This document shows, one piece after another, positions 16,161 through 25,337 of a stretch of DNA of 60,449 bases (position 1 is its first letter; each line of letters starts with the position of its first letter). The DNA lies in contig VXMJ01000095.1 of the NCBI GenBank assembly GCA_009841145.1, positions 1 to 60,449 of the forward strand. Reading direction: 5' to 3'. The position numbers were made by a program, and so were the translations under genes. This stretch comes from Caldilineaceae bacterium SB0661_bin_34 (GTDB lineage Bacteria > Chloroflexota > Anaerolineae > Caldilineales > Caldilineaceae). The notes beneath the pieces were generated by a model. That model saw only the letters and a list, made by a program, of their open reading frames with translations, had not been told where the DNA came from and did not search any database.

Positions 16161-17846
16161 ATGACCCTGAAACAGGAATTCAATTCCCGACGCAGCGATG
16201 TCCGGTCCCGACGCGGCATGGTAGCCACCAGCCAACCCTTGGCTGCGCAGGCCGGATTGCGCATCCTCATGGCAGGAGGCAATGCCGCGGATGCCGCGGT
16301 GGCCACGGCCGCCGTCCTGAACGTGGTGGAACCCATCTCGACGGGAATCGGCGGAGACTGCTTCGCGCTGTTCTATGACGCGGCGACCCGACAGGTTACG
16401 GCCCTGAACGGCTCGGGCTGCACATCCCGGCATGCCAATCCCCAGGAGCTCGTCGCCGCGGGCTACGCCACGATGCCTTCCTTTACCGGCCACGCCGTCA
16501 GCGTCCCCGGCACCGCGGCCGGATGGGAAGACCTTCTGGCCCGGCACGGAACCATGACCCTGGCCGACGTTCTGGTCCCGGCCATCGAATACGCCGCAGA
16601 CGGCTACCCTGTCTCGGAATGGATTGCCCTGGGCTGGCAGCGCCAGGTGTCAAAGCTCCTGCGCAGCCCGGATTGGGATACCCCGGACCTGTCGTCCGGA
16701 CCGCCGCAGCCCAGCGGCAACGAACTGCTGATAGGAGGCCGGGCACCACAGCCGGGCGAGATTATCCGCATGCCCGAACTGGCCGAGACCCTGCGGGGCA
16801 TTGCGGCCTCAGGGTCCGAATACATCTACCACGGCGATTTTGCCGACAAACTGGCTGCCCATGTCCAGCGCTATGGAGGCTGGCTTGACCGGGAAGACCT
16901 CGCTGGCCATCGCTCGCACTGGGTTGTTCCCTTGGCCTTCAACTACCACGGACGCAGGCTGCACGAATGTCCCCCGAACGGCCAAGGTCTGGCCGCGCTG
17001 CTGGCCCTCGCCCTGGCGAAACCGTTCCAACTGGCCGCACTCGCCAAGGCCGACCGGGTGCACGTGATGATTGAATGCATGCGCTTGGGCTTTACGGACG
17101 CGCTGCGCTACGTTACCGACCCGGAATCCGCCGTGGTGTCCCCGGAGTACATGTTGACCGAGGAGTGGCTTGCTCCGAGGCGCGACCGAATCCGCATGGA
17201 TCAGGCCGCACAGGACGTGCCGCACGGCCTGCCGCCAGCCGGCACCGACACCGTCTACCTTTGCGCCGCCGACGAACACGGCAATGGCTGCAGCTTCATC
17301 AACAGCCTGTACCAGGGCACCGGCACCGGCCTGGTGGTCCCCGGCACCGGTGTCAGCCTTCAAAACCGAGGCGCCGGTTTCGTCCTGGACCCGGACCATC
17401 CCAACGTACTCTGCGGCGGACGCCGCCCGTACCACACGATCATCCCCGGCATGGTGACGGCCGAGTCGGAGTTGTTGGCCTGTATGGGTGTGATGGGCGG
17501 CTATATGCAGCCGCAGGGACACTTCCAGATGATGGTCCGCATGTACGACGAAGGCCTGCCTCCGCAACGAGCCCTGGATGCTCCACGCTGGCAGTTGGCC
17601 GGTCCGTCGGCCGATCAGCCCAACAGCGTCGGCGCGCACCGGCCGGGGGGACGCGTGCTCCTGGAACCGGGTTTCGAACCGGAAGTCATGCGTTCGCTGC
17701 AGGACCGGGGCCATCGAATCGAGGTCCGGCGAGGATTGGACCGCGGTGGTTTTGGGGGTGGCCAGATCATCGCCCGCAACCCGGGGACCGGAGTCCTCAC
17801 CGGCGGATCCGACCCCCGCAAGGACGGATGTGCGATAGGCTGGTAG
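16161..17846 (+). CDS. gamma-glutamyltransferase family protein (Ntn hydrolase)
   Basis: This 561-residue proenzyme-type protein of the gamma-glutamyltranspeptidase/acylase family typically self-cleaves before a Thr to give two subunits. The N-terminal block AGLRILMAGGNAADAAVATA and VEPISTGIGGDCFAL is diagnostic. The nucleophile position is T364 in the GTDTVYLCAADEHGN segment, which aligns with Thr391 of the E. coli enzyme. The GTGTGLVVPGTGVSLQNRG segment follows. No signal peptide is visible, unlike classical periplasmic GGT, so it may act in the cytoplasm on a different amide or ester. Start: ATG 16161 with AACCATG context and no strong ribosome site. Confidence 0.88.
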   Translation: MTLKQEFNSRRSDVRSRRGMVATSQPLAAQAGLRILMAGGNAADAAVATAAVLNVVEPISTGIGGDCFALFYDAATRQVTALNGSGCTSRHANPQELVAAGYATMPSFTGHAVSVPGTAAGWEDLLARHGTMTLADVLVPAIEYAADGYPVSEWIALGWQRQVSKLLRSPDWDTPDLSSGPPQPSGNELLIGGRAPQPGEIIRMPELAETLRGIAASGSEYIYHGDFADKLAAHVQRYGGWLDREDLAGHRSHWVVPLAFNYHGRRLHECPPNGQGLAALLALALAKPFQLAALAKADRVHVMIECMRLGFTDALRYVTDPESAVVSPEYMLTEEWLAPRRDRIRMDQAAQDVPHGLPPAGTDTVYLCAADEHGNGCSFINSLYQGTGTGLVVPGTGVSLQNRGAGFVLDPDHPNVLCGGRRPYHTIIPGMVTAESELLACMGVMGGYMQPQGHFQMMVRMYDEGLPPQRALDAPRWQLAGPSADQPNSVGAHRPGGRVLLEPGFEPEVMRSLQDRGHRIEVRRGLDRGGFGGGQIIARNPGTGVLTGGSDPRKDGCAIGW

Positions 17847-17930
17847 TAGGTACTGCCTTCCATGAACAGTTCGGCGGTCCCGCCGTAACCGCGGGCTTCA
17901 CTGTACGGGATTCTTCTTCACAGCCCTTTG

Positions 17931-19358
17931 ATGCACTCTCGAATCCAGACTTGTGGACGCGCCGCGTCCGCCGGCATTCAGCGCATGCGGACGGATGGTC
18001 AACCACCCCCGGCCATCGCATCCTTCCTCCACTTCCACCGGCTTCTGGAAACAGGCGCCATGGGACTGCTGACGGCTGCGGAGGCCCTCCCCGTTGAGCG
18101 TCTGACGGACTACGAGGAGCTGGACGGCTACGAACTGTCTGGCTACGAGTATGTGGATCAGGCCCTGATTCTGAAGTTCAACGGCGGCCTGGGCACCAGC
18201 ATGGGCCTGGATCTGCCCAGGTGCCTGTTGCCGGTGCGGGACGGACTGACGTTTCTGGACTACATCGCAAGGCAGGTGAGTTACCTTCAGCAGCAACTGG
18301 ACCGCCATGTGCCCCTGATGTTCATGAACAGCTTCCACACACGGGCCGCCACGCTGGCGGCGCTGACGGCCTACCCCGAGCTGCGCAACGGCATCGCGCC
18401 GGATTTTGTGCAGCACCGGTTTCCCAAAATTGATCCCGCCACGTTGGAACCGGCGGCCTGGTCGGCCAATCCCGACCGGGAATGGTGTCCCCCCGGCCAC
18501 GGGGACGTCTTTGCCTCCCTCGATACCACGGGGCTGCTGGACAAACTGCTCGCGGCGGGATATCGCTATGTGTTCCTGAGCAACGCGGACAATCTCGGAG
18601 CCACCCTGGACATCAAAATCCTCGGATACATGGTGGAAAACCGCGTTCCCCTGCTGATGGAGGTGGCCAACCGGACACTGTCCGATCGCAAGGGAGGACA
18701 TCTGGCGCAGAACGCAGACGGCGGTCTTCTCCTGCGCGAATTCGCGCAATGCCCCCAAGCCGAACTGGACGGATTTCAGGACATCCGGCGCTACCAATTC
18801 TTCAACACCAACAACCTTTGGGCCCACTTGCCCTCCATCAAGGAGACACTGCGCAGCCACTGCGGCTTTCTGCCCCTGCCGCCCATTTTCAATCGCAAAC
18901 CCGTGGACCCGATGGATATCTCCACGCCCGAGGTCATTCAAATGGAAAGCGCCGCCGGATCGTCCATTTCGGTCGTTCCTGGCGCAGCCGCCCTGCGCGT
19001 TCCCCGGATCCGGTTCCTGCCGGTCAAGCGCTGTGAGGATTTGCTGATTGTGCAGTCGGACGTGTACCGAACCACCCGGAACCATCGGCTCGTAATGAAC
19101 CCCAAACGCATCAATCCCCAGCCCCGCAGAGCACCCACGGTGCACCTGGACCCAAGATATTACGGCCACTATCGGGACCTGGAGGCACGGTTCCCGTTCG
19201 GAGCGCCTTCCCTCGTACGTTGTCTGTCGCTGGAAGTGGAAGGCGACGTTCGTTTTGGTAGGAGCGTGGTAATCGAAGGGAATGTGCGGATTCGCAACCC
19301 GAAGGCCAGTCCAATGCTGATACCCGACGGTACGGTCCTCAACGACACCGATAGTTGA
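17931..19358 (+). CDS. UTP--glucose-1-phosphate uridylyltransferase-like (UDPGP type 1 family)
   Basis: This 475-residue nucleotidyltransferase belongs to the eukaryotic-type UDPGP family, which makes UDP-sugars from UTP and sugar 1-phosphates. The signature LKFNGGLGTSMGLDLPR (about residues 82-98) is the nucleotide-binding loop. FLSNADNLGATLD provides the metal-binding Asp, and NTNNLW is conserved. A C-terminal beta-helix-like tail (LEVEGDVRFGRSVVIEGNVRIRN) is present as in the family. The start is uncertain: ATG 17931 or ATG 17985, neither with a strong ribosome site. The product probably feeds the cell-surface genes on either side (FemAB-like and WcaJ-like proteins). Confidence 0.82.
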   Translation: MHSRIQTCGRAASAGIQRMRTDGQPPPAIASFLHFHRLLETGAMGLLTAAEALPVERLTDYEELDGYELSGYEYVDQALILKFNGGLGTSMGLDLPRCLLPVRDGLTFLDYIARQVSYLQQQLDRHVPLMFMNSFHTRAATLAALTAYPELRNGIAPDFVQHRFPKIDPATLEPAAWSANPDREWCPPGHGDVFASLDTTGLLDKLLAAGYRYVFLSNADNLGATLDIKILGYMVENRVPLLMEVANRTLSDRKGGHLAQNADGGLLLREFAQCPQAELDGFQDIRRYQFFNTNNLWAHLPSIKETLRSHCGFLPLPPIFNRKPVDPMDISTPEVIQMESAAGSSISVVPGAAALRVPRIRFLPVKRCEDLLIVQSDVYRTTRNHRLVMNPKRINPQPRRAPTVHLDPRYYGHYRDLEARFPFGAPSLVRCLSLEVEGDVRFGRSVVIEGNVRIRNPKASPMLIPDGTVLNDTDS

Positions 19359-19368
19359 CCGATCCGGG

Positions 19369-21645
19369 CTACGGGGCGGGCCAGATGCGCTCGACGATAG
19401 GTAGCGGCACCCGATTGGCCCACTTCCCCTGCCACAACCATTTCTGCCAGATCCCGGCCATCGGGAGCCGAACCGCCCCCAGCCCCTCGGCTATCGGAGC
19501 GGTTCCGTTCGCCTCTGAGCCGTCCGCATTCAACAAGGTTGACCCCCAGTCGACCTCGACACAGTCCCGACGCCGGGCCCACGCCAGGATTGACCGGCCC
19601 GCCAACAGGCACGGCTCGACGTTCGCCCCTTGCACTGCGTGGACGACCTGTTGAACGGAGGCTCTGCACCCCAACCGCACGGCGACAACAGCCATGAGGG
19701 GATCATGGTGCCGGTTCTCAACGACAAACAGCCGTGCCTCTGAATGGTCACAATCGGGCCCGGACCGCGGACTGTCCATCCTGGTCAGCACATCCAGGAC
19801 CGCCTCGGACTTGGCGCGGTCGCCCGGACCCCGCACGGCATCCTTGAGAAACTGCACATGCCGGGCGTTCACGCAGGCGCTGGTGACCACGGCAAGGCCA
19901 GCCCGAGCCGCCACATCCGCGGCCGGGGCCAGAGTTCCGGTCCCGGAATCCGGCAGCAGCGCGTTGTCCTTCCCAAGGGGAGACTTCCAAGTCGAAACCC
20001 CTTGCCGTCCATGGGCAACGGACCGCCACCCATTGGCTTCGAGGTGGGACAAGGCGGACATGCCCACCGCCGAGTTCGTCGGGACCAGGGGACTGATGCG
20101 AACTCCGACACAATCTTCCCCAGTCAGAAGGTGCTCCAATAATTCCAGCATCCCCGCTACTTCCGCCAACCCGTTCCAGTCCAGACACGGCCCATCGCGG
20201 ACTTCGGCCACCGAGACGGGAATCGAGGGATCAAGCCTGCGCAACAAAACCTGCACCGCATGGTCGGGATGGTCACTTCCCGAACCGAGCATCCATCGGC
20301 GCACCGACCACCCGGCTTGCCGAGCTGCCTCCCCAGCCTGCCAAGACTGCTGCCAGCCCGACAGTCGGCAGCCAATGATCGACTGATTCCAGGCAACGGG
20401 ATCCGCCACGTCGGAGCACGAACCAAAGGGTTGGGATTCACGAGGCCTGCCCCGCTCCAGGTTTGAGCGCAGGTGATGTCGAGCCTCGGACAACGCGCGC
20501 TGGACCTGGTCCTGCAGGTTCACCGCCACCGCATAACCCCGCCAGGCCAGTTCGTCGACAGGAAGGTCCCAGGCCCCCACGCGCCGTTCGATGCGACCGC
20601 CAAATCCTTGCTTCATCCGGTAAACAGTCCACAAGTCCCGTTGCGGCAACCGCGCCAAATCCACCGGCAGCGAGTCCGGCCAGTCCCCTTGGCCTTGCGC
20701 CCCGCGCATGGCCGTGGCCACCGCACCAAGCGAATCCGGTATGCCCCAAAGGTCGTAGGTTCCGGCCCCGGCCGCGCGTGCACGCTGCATGGCGGCGAAG
20801 TGCAGGGCGTAGTTGGGCATCGCATGACGATGCCGATTGCTGCTGGCTCCCCACAGGTACCAGGCGGAGCCACCGCACAACGCAAGGACGACGGCCGCCA
20901 CGGTCTCGCCTTCCACGTCTGCCAGCAGCAACTCCAGGTGGTCGGGCAGCAGTTCAAACGCCGCCTCGAAGTAGGACGGGGCATGAGGCACGAATCCCTG
21001 TCGGCGGCCGGTCGCCTGCATCAAGGCATGCCAACGTTCAAGATCCGCCGAACCACCCACCCGGACTTGGGTGCCCGCACGTCGGGCCCGGCGCACGTTG
21101 TAACGCCATTTGCTCTTCATGCGCCCAAGCAGGTCGGCATCGGAGCCGGCAAGTTCCACCTTGATCGTGCTGCGCGGCTGGACCGTCTGCCCGCTTGGCC
21201 TGAAGCCCAGTCGGGCCAGTTGCCGCCGATGTGTCGGCGTATCCGGAAGGTCGGGTTCAATCTTGACCACGTGCATTCCGTGCGTGCGTGCGCACTGCAG
21301 CAGTGCGGTGCGGATGCCGTCCACATCCGCAGGGCAACTCCAGTCCACTACCGGGCCGCCGGGCACATACCCGAGCGACAGGCCCAGCCTACGCTGCTGC
21401 AGCACCAAGGCACCTGCCTGAAGCGTCCCGTCCGCACCGGCCAGAACCGCCTGGTGAACCTGCCAGCCTACACGCTGCTTGAGCCGGGCCCAACCCTCGA
21501 GTTGCAGCACATGACCCGACGGGTGCGTCCCAACAAAGTCGTCCCAGCCGGATGCCGCCTCAAAGAGGTCGGCTTCGGCGGCCGCGACGGTCCCGCGGAC
21601 TGTGGCAAATGACAATGACACTGTGCAGTCCGATATGGAATCCAA
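19369..21645 (-). CDS. tandem FemAB/FemX-type acyltransferase, double-domain
   Basis: This 758-residue protein is about twice the usual length of a FemAB-like domain. Residues about 25-345 form a canonical FemX/peptidoglycan-bridge aminoacyltransferase (GNAT fold) domain: HPSGHVLQLEGWARLKQRVGW, LGYVPGGPVVDW, MKSKWRYNVRRARR, YDLWGIPDSLG and WTVYRMKQGFGG. Residues about 395-755 repeat the pattern in diverged form (WNQSIIGCRLSGWQQSWQAGEAARQAGW...). Known relatives transfer aminoacyl groups from tRNA to lipid II or peptidoglycan; others make exopolysaccharide modifications. It converges with the UDPGP-family gene (10 bp) and diverges from the WcaJ-like gene, which suggests an envelope role. The second domain may be non-catalytic. 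Confidence 0.75.
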   Translation of the reverse strand: MDSISDCTVSLSFATVRGTVAAAEADLFEAASGWDDFVGTHPSGHVLQLEGWARLKQRVGWQVHQAVLAGADGTLQAGALVLQQRRLGLSLGYVPGGPVVDWSCPADVDGIRTALLQCARTHGMHVVKIEPDLPDTPTHRRQLARLGFRPSGQTVQPRSTIKVELAGSDADLLGRMKSKWRYNVRRARRAGTQVRVGGSADLERWHALMQATGRRQGFVPHAPSYFEAAFELLPDHLELLLADVEGETVAAVVLALCGGSAWYLWGASSNRHRHAMPNYALHFAAMQRARAAGAGTYDLWGIPDSLGAVATAMRGAQGQGDWPDSLPVDLARLPQRDLWTVYRMKQGFGGRIERRVGAWDLPVDELAWRGYAVAVNLQDQVQRALSEARHHLRSNLERGRPRESQPFGSCSDVADPVAWNQSIIGCRLSGWQQSWQAGEAARQAGWSVRRWMLGSGSDHPDHAVQVLLRRLDPSIPVSVAEVRDGPCLDWNGLAEVAGMLELLEHLLTGEDCVGVRISPLVPTNSAVGMSALSHLEANGWRSVAHGRQGVSTWKSPLGKDNALLPDSGTGTLAPAADVAARAGLAVVTSACVNARHVQFLKDAVRGPGDRAKSEAVLDVLTRMDSPRSGPDCDHSEARLFVVENRHHDPLMAVVAVRLGCRASVQQVVHAVQGANVEPCLLAGRSILAWARRRDCVEVDWGSTLLNADGSEANGTAPIAEGLGAVRLPMAGIWQKWLWQGKWANRVPLPIVERIWPAP

Positions 21646-21794
21646 GCCAGCTCACAAACAGGCCGGACAATGGGAATACACTATATACGGAGCTTCGTCC
21701 GCGGCCCGGCGGCATAGCCGCGCTGGCCGCGTCTCCTTGCCCTCAACCGTTCCGCGGTCCACGCGGAAATACCTGTCGGCATGCAGTTTCTACC

Positions 21795-23261
21795 ATGACC
21801 TCAAGTACATCCGGCGGATTCGATCGCGGCCCCGCCATTCAACCGGGGCCGCGGCGCGCCCACCCGGGCTTGCTGACACAGGTCCAGATTCTGTTTCTGG
21901 CGACCCTGGTCGCCGTCGATGCGGGTTGCCTTTGGATTGGCCATTGGCTCGCGCATTTGGCCACGCGTCAAGGGCCGCAAGTGGTACTGGGACCGTTCAA
22001 CGAGTGGCTGGCGCTGCCGGTGGTCCACACCGTGCTTCTGCTGGCGGCCTTTGCGTGGACGAGGATGTACCAGCGGCGAAGGCCGATTCTCCATCTGGAT
22101 GAAACCATCAAGATCCTGTTCATGAACGGGATCCTGGTACTGTTGCTGCTGGCAGTGCTAACCATGTTGCTGGTGGATTTCGAGGTCTATCGCCGGCACG
22201 TCCTGTTCATCTGGGCCATCACATCCCTCCTGGTCAGCGTGGGCCGCATCATCCATACCCAGTTTCAGTGGTCGGCCCAAAGCAAGGGTATCGGAGCCCA
22301 ACGGGTACTGCTCGTCGGCAGTGGTCAAACCGCCGCCATCATCCTGCAGAAAGTACGCAACACTCCCAAGCTAGGTTTCGTGGTGGCCGGGGCCATTCCT
22401 TCCGACGACGGAACCTCCCGTCTGGACGAAGTGCCGGTTCTGGGCACGGTGGACGAAATCCCGGAAGTGGTGGCCGCGTACGACATTGACGAAGTCATCA
22501 TCGGCATGCCGGAGGCATCCCAAGAGGAGATTGTCCGCCTCATCAGCATTTGTCAGGAAGAGAAGGTTGGGATCCGTGTCTTTCCCGATCTGTTCCAGAT
22601 CATGGCGCAGGAGGTCAGCATTGGGGATCTGTCCGGCCTGCCGTTGCTGACCATGCGGGATGTGGCGCTGCAGGGCTGGAAAGTGGTGGTCAAACGGGCC
22701 ATCGACATCGTAGTCAGCGTGTCCGCACTCGTCTTCCTAAGTCCCTTCTTCCTGCTCGCTTCGCTGCTCATAAGACTGGAAAGTGCGGGCCCGGTTTTCC
22801 ACACACAGGTTCGCATGGGCCTGGACGCCGTTCCCTTCGACATGCTCAAGTTCAGGTCTATGCGCGTGGATGCGGAAGACGAAGGTCCCGGCTGGACGAC
22901 ACCGGACGATCCCCGACGCACCCGTATCGGCCGGTTCCTCCGCTCAAAGAGCCTCGACGAGTTCCCTAATTTCATCAATGTCCTGATGAACGAGATGAGT
23001 GTGGTCGGCCCACGCCCGGAGCGGCCGGTCTATGTTGAGGAATTCCGCCGGGTCGTACCCAACTACATGGAGCGCCACAGGGAGAAGGGCGGCATCACCG
23101 GCTGGGCTCAAATCAACGGATTGCGCGGCGATTGTTCCATCGAGGAACGAATCAAGTACGACCTTTGGTACATCGAAAACTGGTCCATCGGCCTCGACTT
23201 CAAGATAATGGCCATCACCGCCTGGAAGATCCTCTTCAGGACCCATCCGGACGCCTACTGA
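21795..23261 (+). CDS. polyprenyl glycosylphosphotransferase (WcaJ/CpsE type)
   Basis: This 488-residue membrane enzyme would transfer a sugar 1-phosphate from a UDP-sugar onto undecaprenyl phosphate, the first step of exopolysaccharide or capsule assembly. There are four N-terminal hydrophobic segments (about 25-150) and a Rossmann-like middle domain (VLLVGSGQTAAIIL...DEVIIGMPEASQ). A fifth membrane segment follows (IDIVVSVSALVFLSPFFLLASLL), then the C-terminal transferase domain with MLKFRSM, SLDEFPNFINVLMNEMSVVGPRPE and ITGWAQINGLRG. The ATG at 21795 is the first Met before the membrane region; upstream in-frame sequence overlaps the divergent FemAB gene. It ends in the family-typical hydrophobic/basic tail. 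Confidence 0.92.
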   Translation: MTSSTSGGFDRGPAIQPGPRRAHPGLLTQVQILFLATLVAVDAGCLWIGHWLAHLATRQGPQVVLGPFNEWLALPVVHTVLLLAAFAWTRMYQRRRPILHLDETIKILFMNGILVLLLLAVLTMLLVDFEVYRRHVLFIWAITSLLVSVGRIIHTQFQWSAQSKGIGAQRVLLVGSGQTAAIILQKVRNTPKLGFVVAGAIPSDDGTSRLDEVPVLGTVDEIPEVVAAYDIDEVIIGMPEASQEEIVRLISICQEEKVGIRVFPDLFQIMAQEVSIGDLSGLPLLTMRDVALQGWKVVVKRAIDIVVSVSALVFLSPFFLLASLLIRLESAGPVFHTQVRMGLDAVPFDMLKFRSMRVDAEDEGPGWTTPDDPRRTRIGRFLRSKSLDEFPNFINVLMNEMSVVGPRPERPVYVEEFRRVVPNYMERHREKGGITGWAQINGLRGDCSIEERIKYDLWYIENWSIGLDFKIMAITAWKILFRTHPDAY

Positions 23262-23433
23262 CGCGGACCGGTCCCAGTCGGTGTCTGCCCCCACCGATAC
23301 CAACGCAGAATCCGACCTTCGCGGGACGCAAGGATCAACGCACAGGGCCCGGTCCGCCGGTAGCCATGCGGGAAGCCCCCATCCCCCAACCCGAAACAGG
23401 GCGACGGTTCGGCCTGCGTGATCGGCACCCCTT

Positions 23434-23442
23434 TGCTACCAT
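23434..23442 (+). promoter_or_regulatory. extended -10 element upstream of hrcA
   Basis: TGCTACCAT ends 39 bp before the hrcA ATG and is identical to the element ahead of the aldo/keto reductase gene. No CIRCE inverted repeat (the usual HrcA operator) is visible between 23262 and 23482. Confidence 0.4.
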
Positions 23443-23481
23443 TCCCCACCTTCACCGTTCGCCAAGTCACCGCCCCTTGCC

Positions 23482-24594
23482 ATGGACACGTCATTGGTTT
23501 CGCACTCAGGGACCGCGATTGAACACGAGCAGATATTCGATGCGTTGACAACCCGGCAACGCCAAGTGTTGCGCATCGTGGTCGAGGAGTTTGTGGCCCA
23601 TGCCCAGCCAGTCGGCAGCCGACGAATCGCCAAGGAGCGGAATCTGGGTGTCAGCTCCGCCACCATCCGCAACGATCTTGCGCAACTTGAAGCCCTGGGA
23701 CTGCTCACCAAACCACACGCGAGTGCCGGTCGGGTTCCATCGCTGTTGGGCTACCGCATTTACGTGCTGCACCTCATCGGCAACCACCGGCTGCCCAAGG
23801 AGCACCGCAACCAACTGCGGCGCAGATTCGAGGCCATCGATCCGAACTCACCCAGTTGGCTTCTGGAGGCAACCCGTCTCCTGTCGGTGGAGGCCAACAG
23901 CTTGGCGCTGGCGACTGACCTGCGTTATGTCAACCACCGGCTTCGTCATGTGGAACTGATATCGGTTCAGGACAATCGGGTCCTGATGATCGTGGTCCTG
24001 GAGGACGGCCATGTGTGCCAGCGCATGCTGGACGTCCCCGACAAGATGGCACAGGCCGATCTCACCGTGATCAGCGCGGAGTTGAACCACTTGCTGCCGG
24101 GTCTGAATCGAGTGCAGATTCAGGAAATGGCTCTGGAGGCGTCCTCGGCCGCCAAGGAGTTCTGCCAACTGGTCAGCGACCTGATGCCGGTCGCGGAGGG
24201 TGACGGTTCCGCTTCCATCGTTCAGCAGGGCCTTGGCCACATCCTGGACGCCCCTGAATTCGCTGAGAGCCGCAGGGTACGCAAGGTGGTTGACATCTTT
24301 GATTCGGGCCCGCGCATCGAGGAAATCCTGATGCTCGTCCCGCGACCCGACGATGTTCACGTCCTGATCGCCGGCGACGACCGCAAGGAATGGTCCGACC
24401 TGGCCGACATCAGCCTGGTGCTGTCCGCGTACGGAATCCCAAACCAGGCCATCGGCATCGTGGGCGTGGTTGGCCCCGTTCGCATGGCCTATCGCTACAA
24501 TATGGGCACGGTGCGCTTCATGGCGGCGCTCATGAGTGCCCGTGTGCGGGAAACCAGGAGCGAAGACCTTCTTCCCGAAGTTATTGCTCCCTAA
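23482..24594 (+). CDS. hrcA: heat-inducible transcription repressor HrcA
   Basis: This 370-residue repressor of class I heat-shock genes has an N-terminal winged helix (LTTRQRQVLRIVVEEFVAHAQPVGSRRIAK..., then VSSATIRNDLAQLEALGLL and HASAGRVPSLLGYRIYV). A GAF-like dimerisation region with the inserted domain follows, ending in the conserved GIVGVVGPVRMAYRYNMGTVRFMAALMS. HrcA normally binds CIRCE and needs GroEL for activity. grpE follows after 59 bp on the same strand, as in hrcA-grpE-dnaK-dnaJ operons, but no dnaK or dnaJ is present here. Confidence 0.95.
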   Translation: MDTSLVSHSGTAIEHEQIFDALTTRQRQVLRIVVEEFVAHAQPVGSRRIAKERNLGVSSATIRNDLAQLEALGLLTKPHASAGRVPSLLGYRIYVLHLIGNHRLPKEHRNQLRRRFEAIDPNSPSWLLEATRLLSVEANSLALATDLRYVNHRLRHVELISVQDNRVLMIVVLEDGHVCQRMLDVPDKMAQADLTVISAELNHLLPGLNRVQIQEMALEASSAAKEFCQLVSDLMPVAEGDGSASIVQQGLGHILDAPEFAESRRVRKVVDIFDSGPRIEEILMLVPRPDDVHVLIAGDDRKEWSDLADISLVLSAYGIPNQAIGIVGVVGPVRMAYRYNMGTVRFMAALMSARVRETRSEDLLPEVIAP

Positions 24595-24653
24595 ACCCGC
24601 CTCCGGCGGACCGAAATTCTGCTTCGACGATTGTCGCCAATGGCAAGGAACCG

Positions 24654-25307
24654 ATGTCGGATACAACCAAGACCACTTCAGAACACGAGCTCACGGACGA
24701 ACCAAGCCAACCCGACGCAGCTGTCGCGGCTCCTTCGGACACCAAGGAAGGGGAACCGGAGTTGCCGGCGGCGGAGGCAAGCAAATGGGCAGACTGGACC
24801 CGGGAGGATCTGGAAACCGAGCTGGACAGCCGCATCTGTCGCATAGCCCAACTGGAAGAGGAAACGGAAGCCCTCGACACCAAGGTCGAAGCCGGCGAAC
24901 GCGAGATCCAGCGCATGGCGGCGGAGTTCCAAAATGCACGCAAGCGGCTGGACCGTACGGCGCAGGAGCGCATCGACAACGCTTCGCAATCCCTGGCCGA
25001 GAAGTTTCTGCCGGTCCTCGACGACCTCGAACTGGCTCTGGGCAACGTACCGGCCGAAGTGCGCGAACGCGGCGAGTCCTTCGTGCAGGGGGTTCAGCAC
25101 ATTCACGGGAAGATCCAGGGAATCCTGGCGAACGCCGGCATTGAGCCAATGGAACCCTCCGGGCAGTTTGATCCCAACCTGCATGAGGCGATGCAACAGA
25201 TTCCCAGCGAAGACCACGAGTCGGGAGAGATCATTGAAGTCATGCGGACCGGGTACCGGATCCGCGACAAAGTGCTGCGACCGGCGATGGTGCGGGTGGC
25301 AGCGTAG
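24654..25307 (+). CDS. grpE: nucleotide exchange factor GrpE
   Basis: This 217-residue GrpE releases ADP from DnaK. It has an acidic, disordered N-terminus (1-70), a long coiled-coil helix (about 70-125, ending EIQRMAAEFQNARKRLDRT) and the beta-wing with GIEPMEPSGQFDPNLHEAMQQ and GYRIRDKVLRPAMVRVA. The ATG at 24654 has AAGGA at 24645-24649. The same frame is open further upstream inside hrcA but without family sequence. It is followed by an unrelated GNAT gene rather than dnaK. Confidence 0.95.
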   Translation: MSDTTKTTSEHELTDEPSQPDAAVAAPSDTKEGEPELPAAEASKWADWTREDLETELDSRICRIAQLEEETEALDTKVEAGEREIQRMAAEFQNARKRLDRTAQERIDNASQSLAEKFLPVLDDLELALGNVPAEVRERGESFVQGVQHIHGKIQGILANAGIEPMEPSGQFDPNLHEAMQQIPSEDHESGEIIEVMRTGYRIRDKVLRPAMVRVAA

Positions 25308-25337
25308 CCTGCCCCACCGGAAGGATCCGGGTCCGCC

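Noticed and set aside
23262..23481. CIRCE operator upstream of hrcA
   Set aside because: No TTAGCACTC/GAGTGCTAA pair or near match is present.
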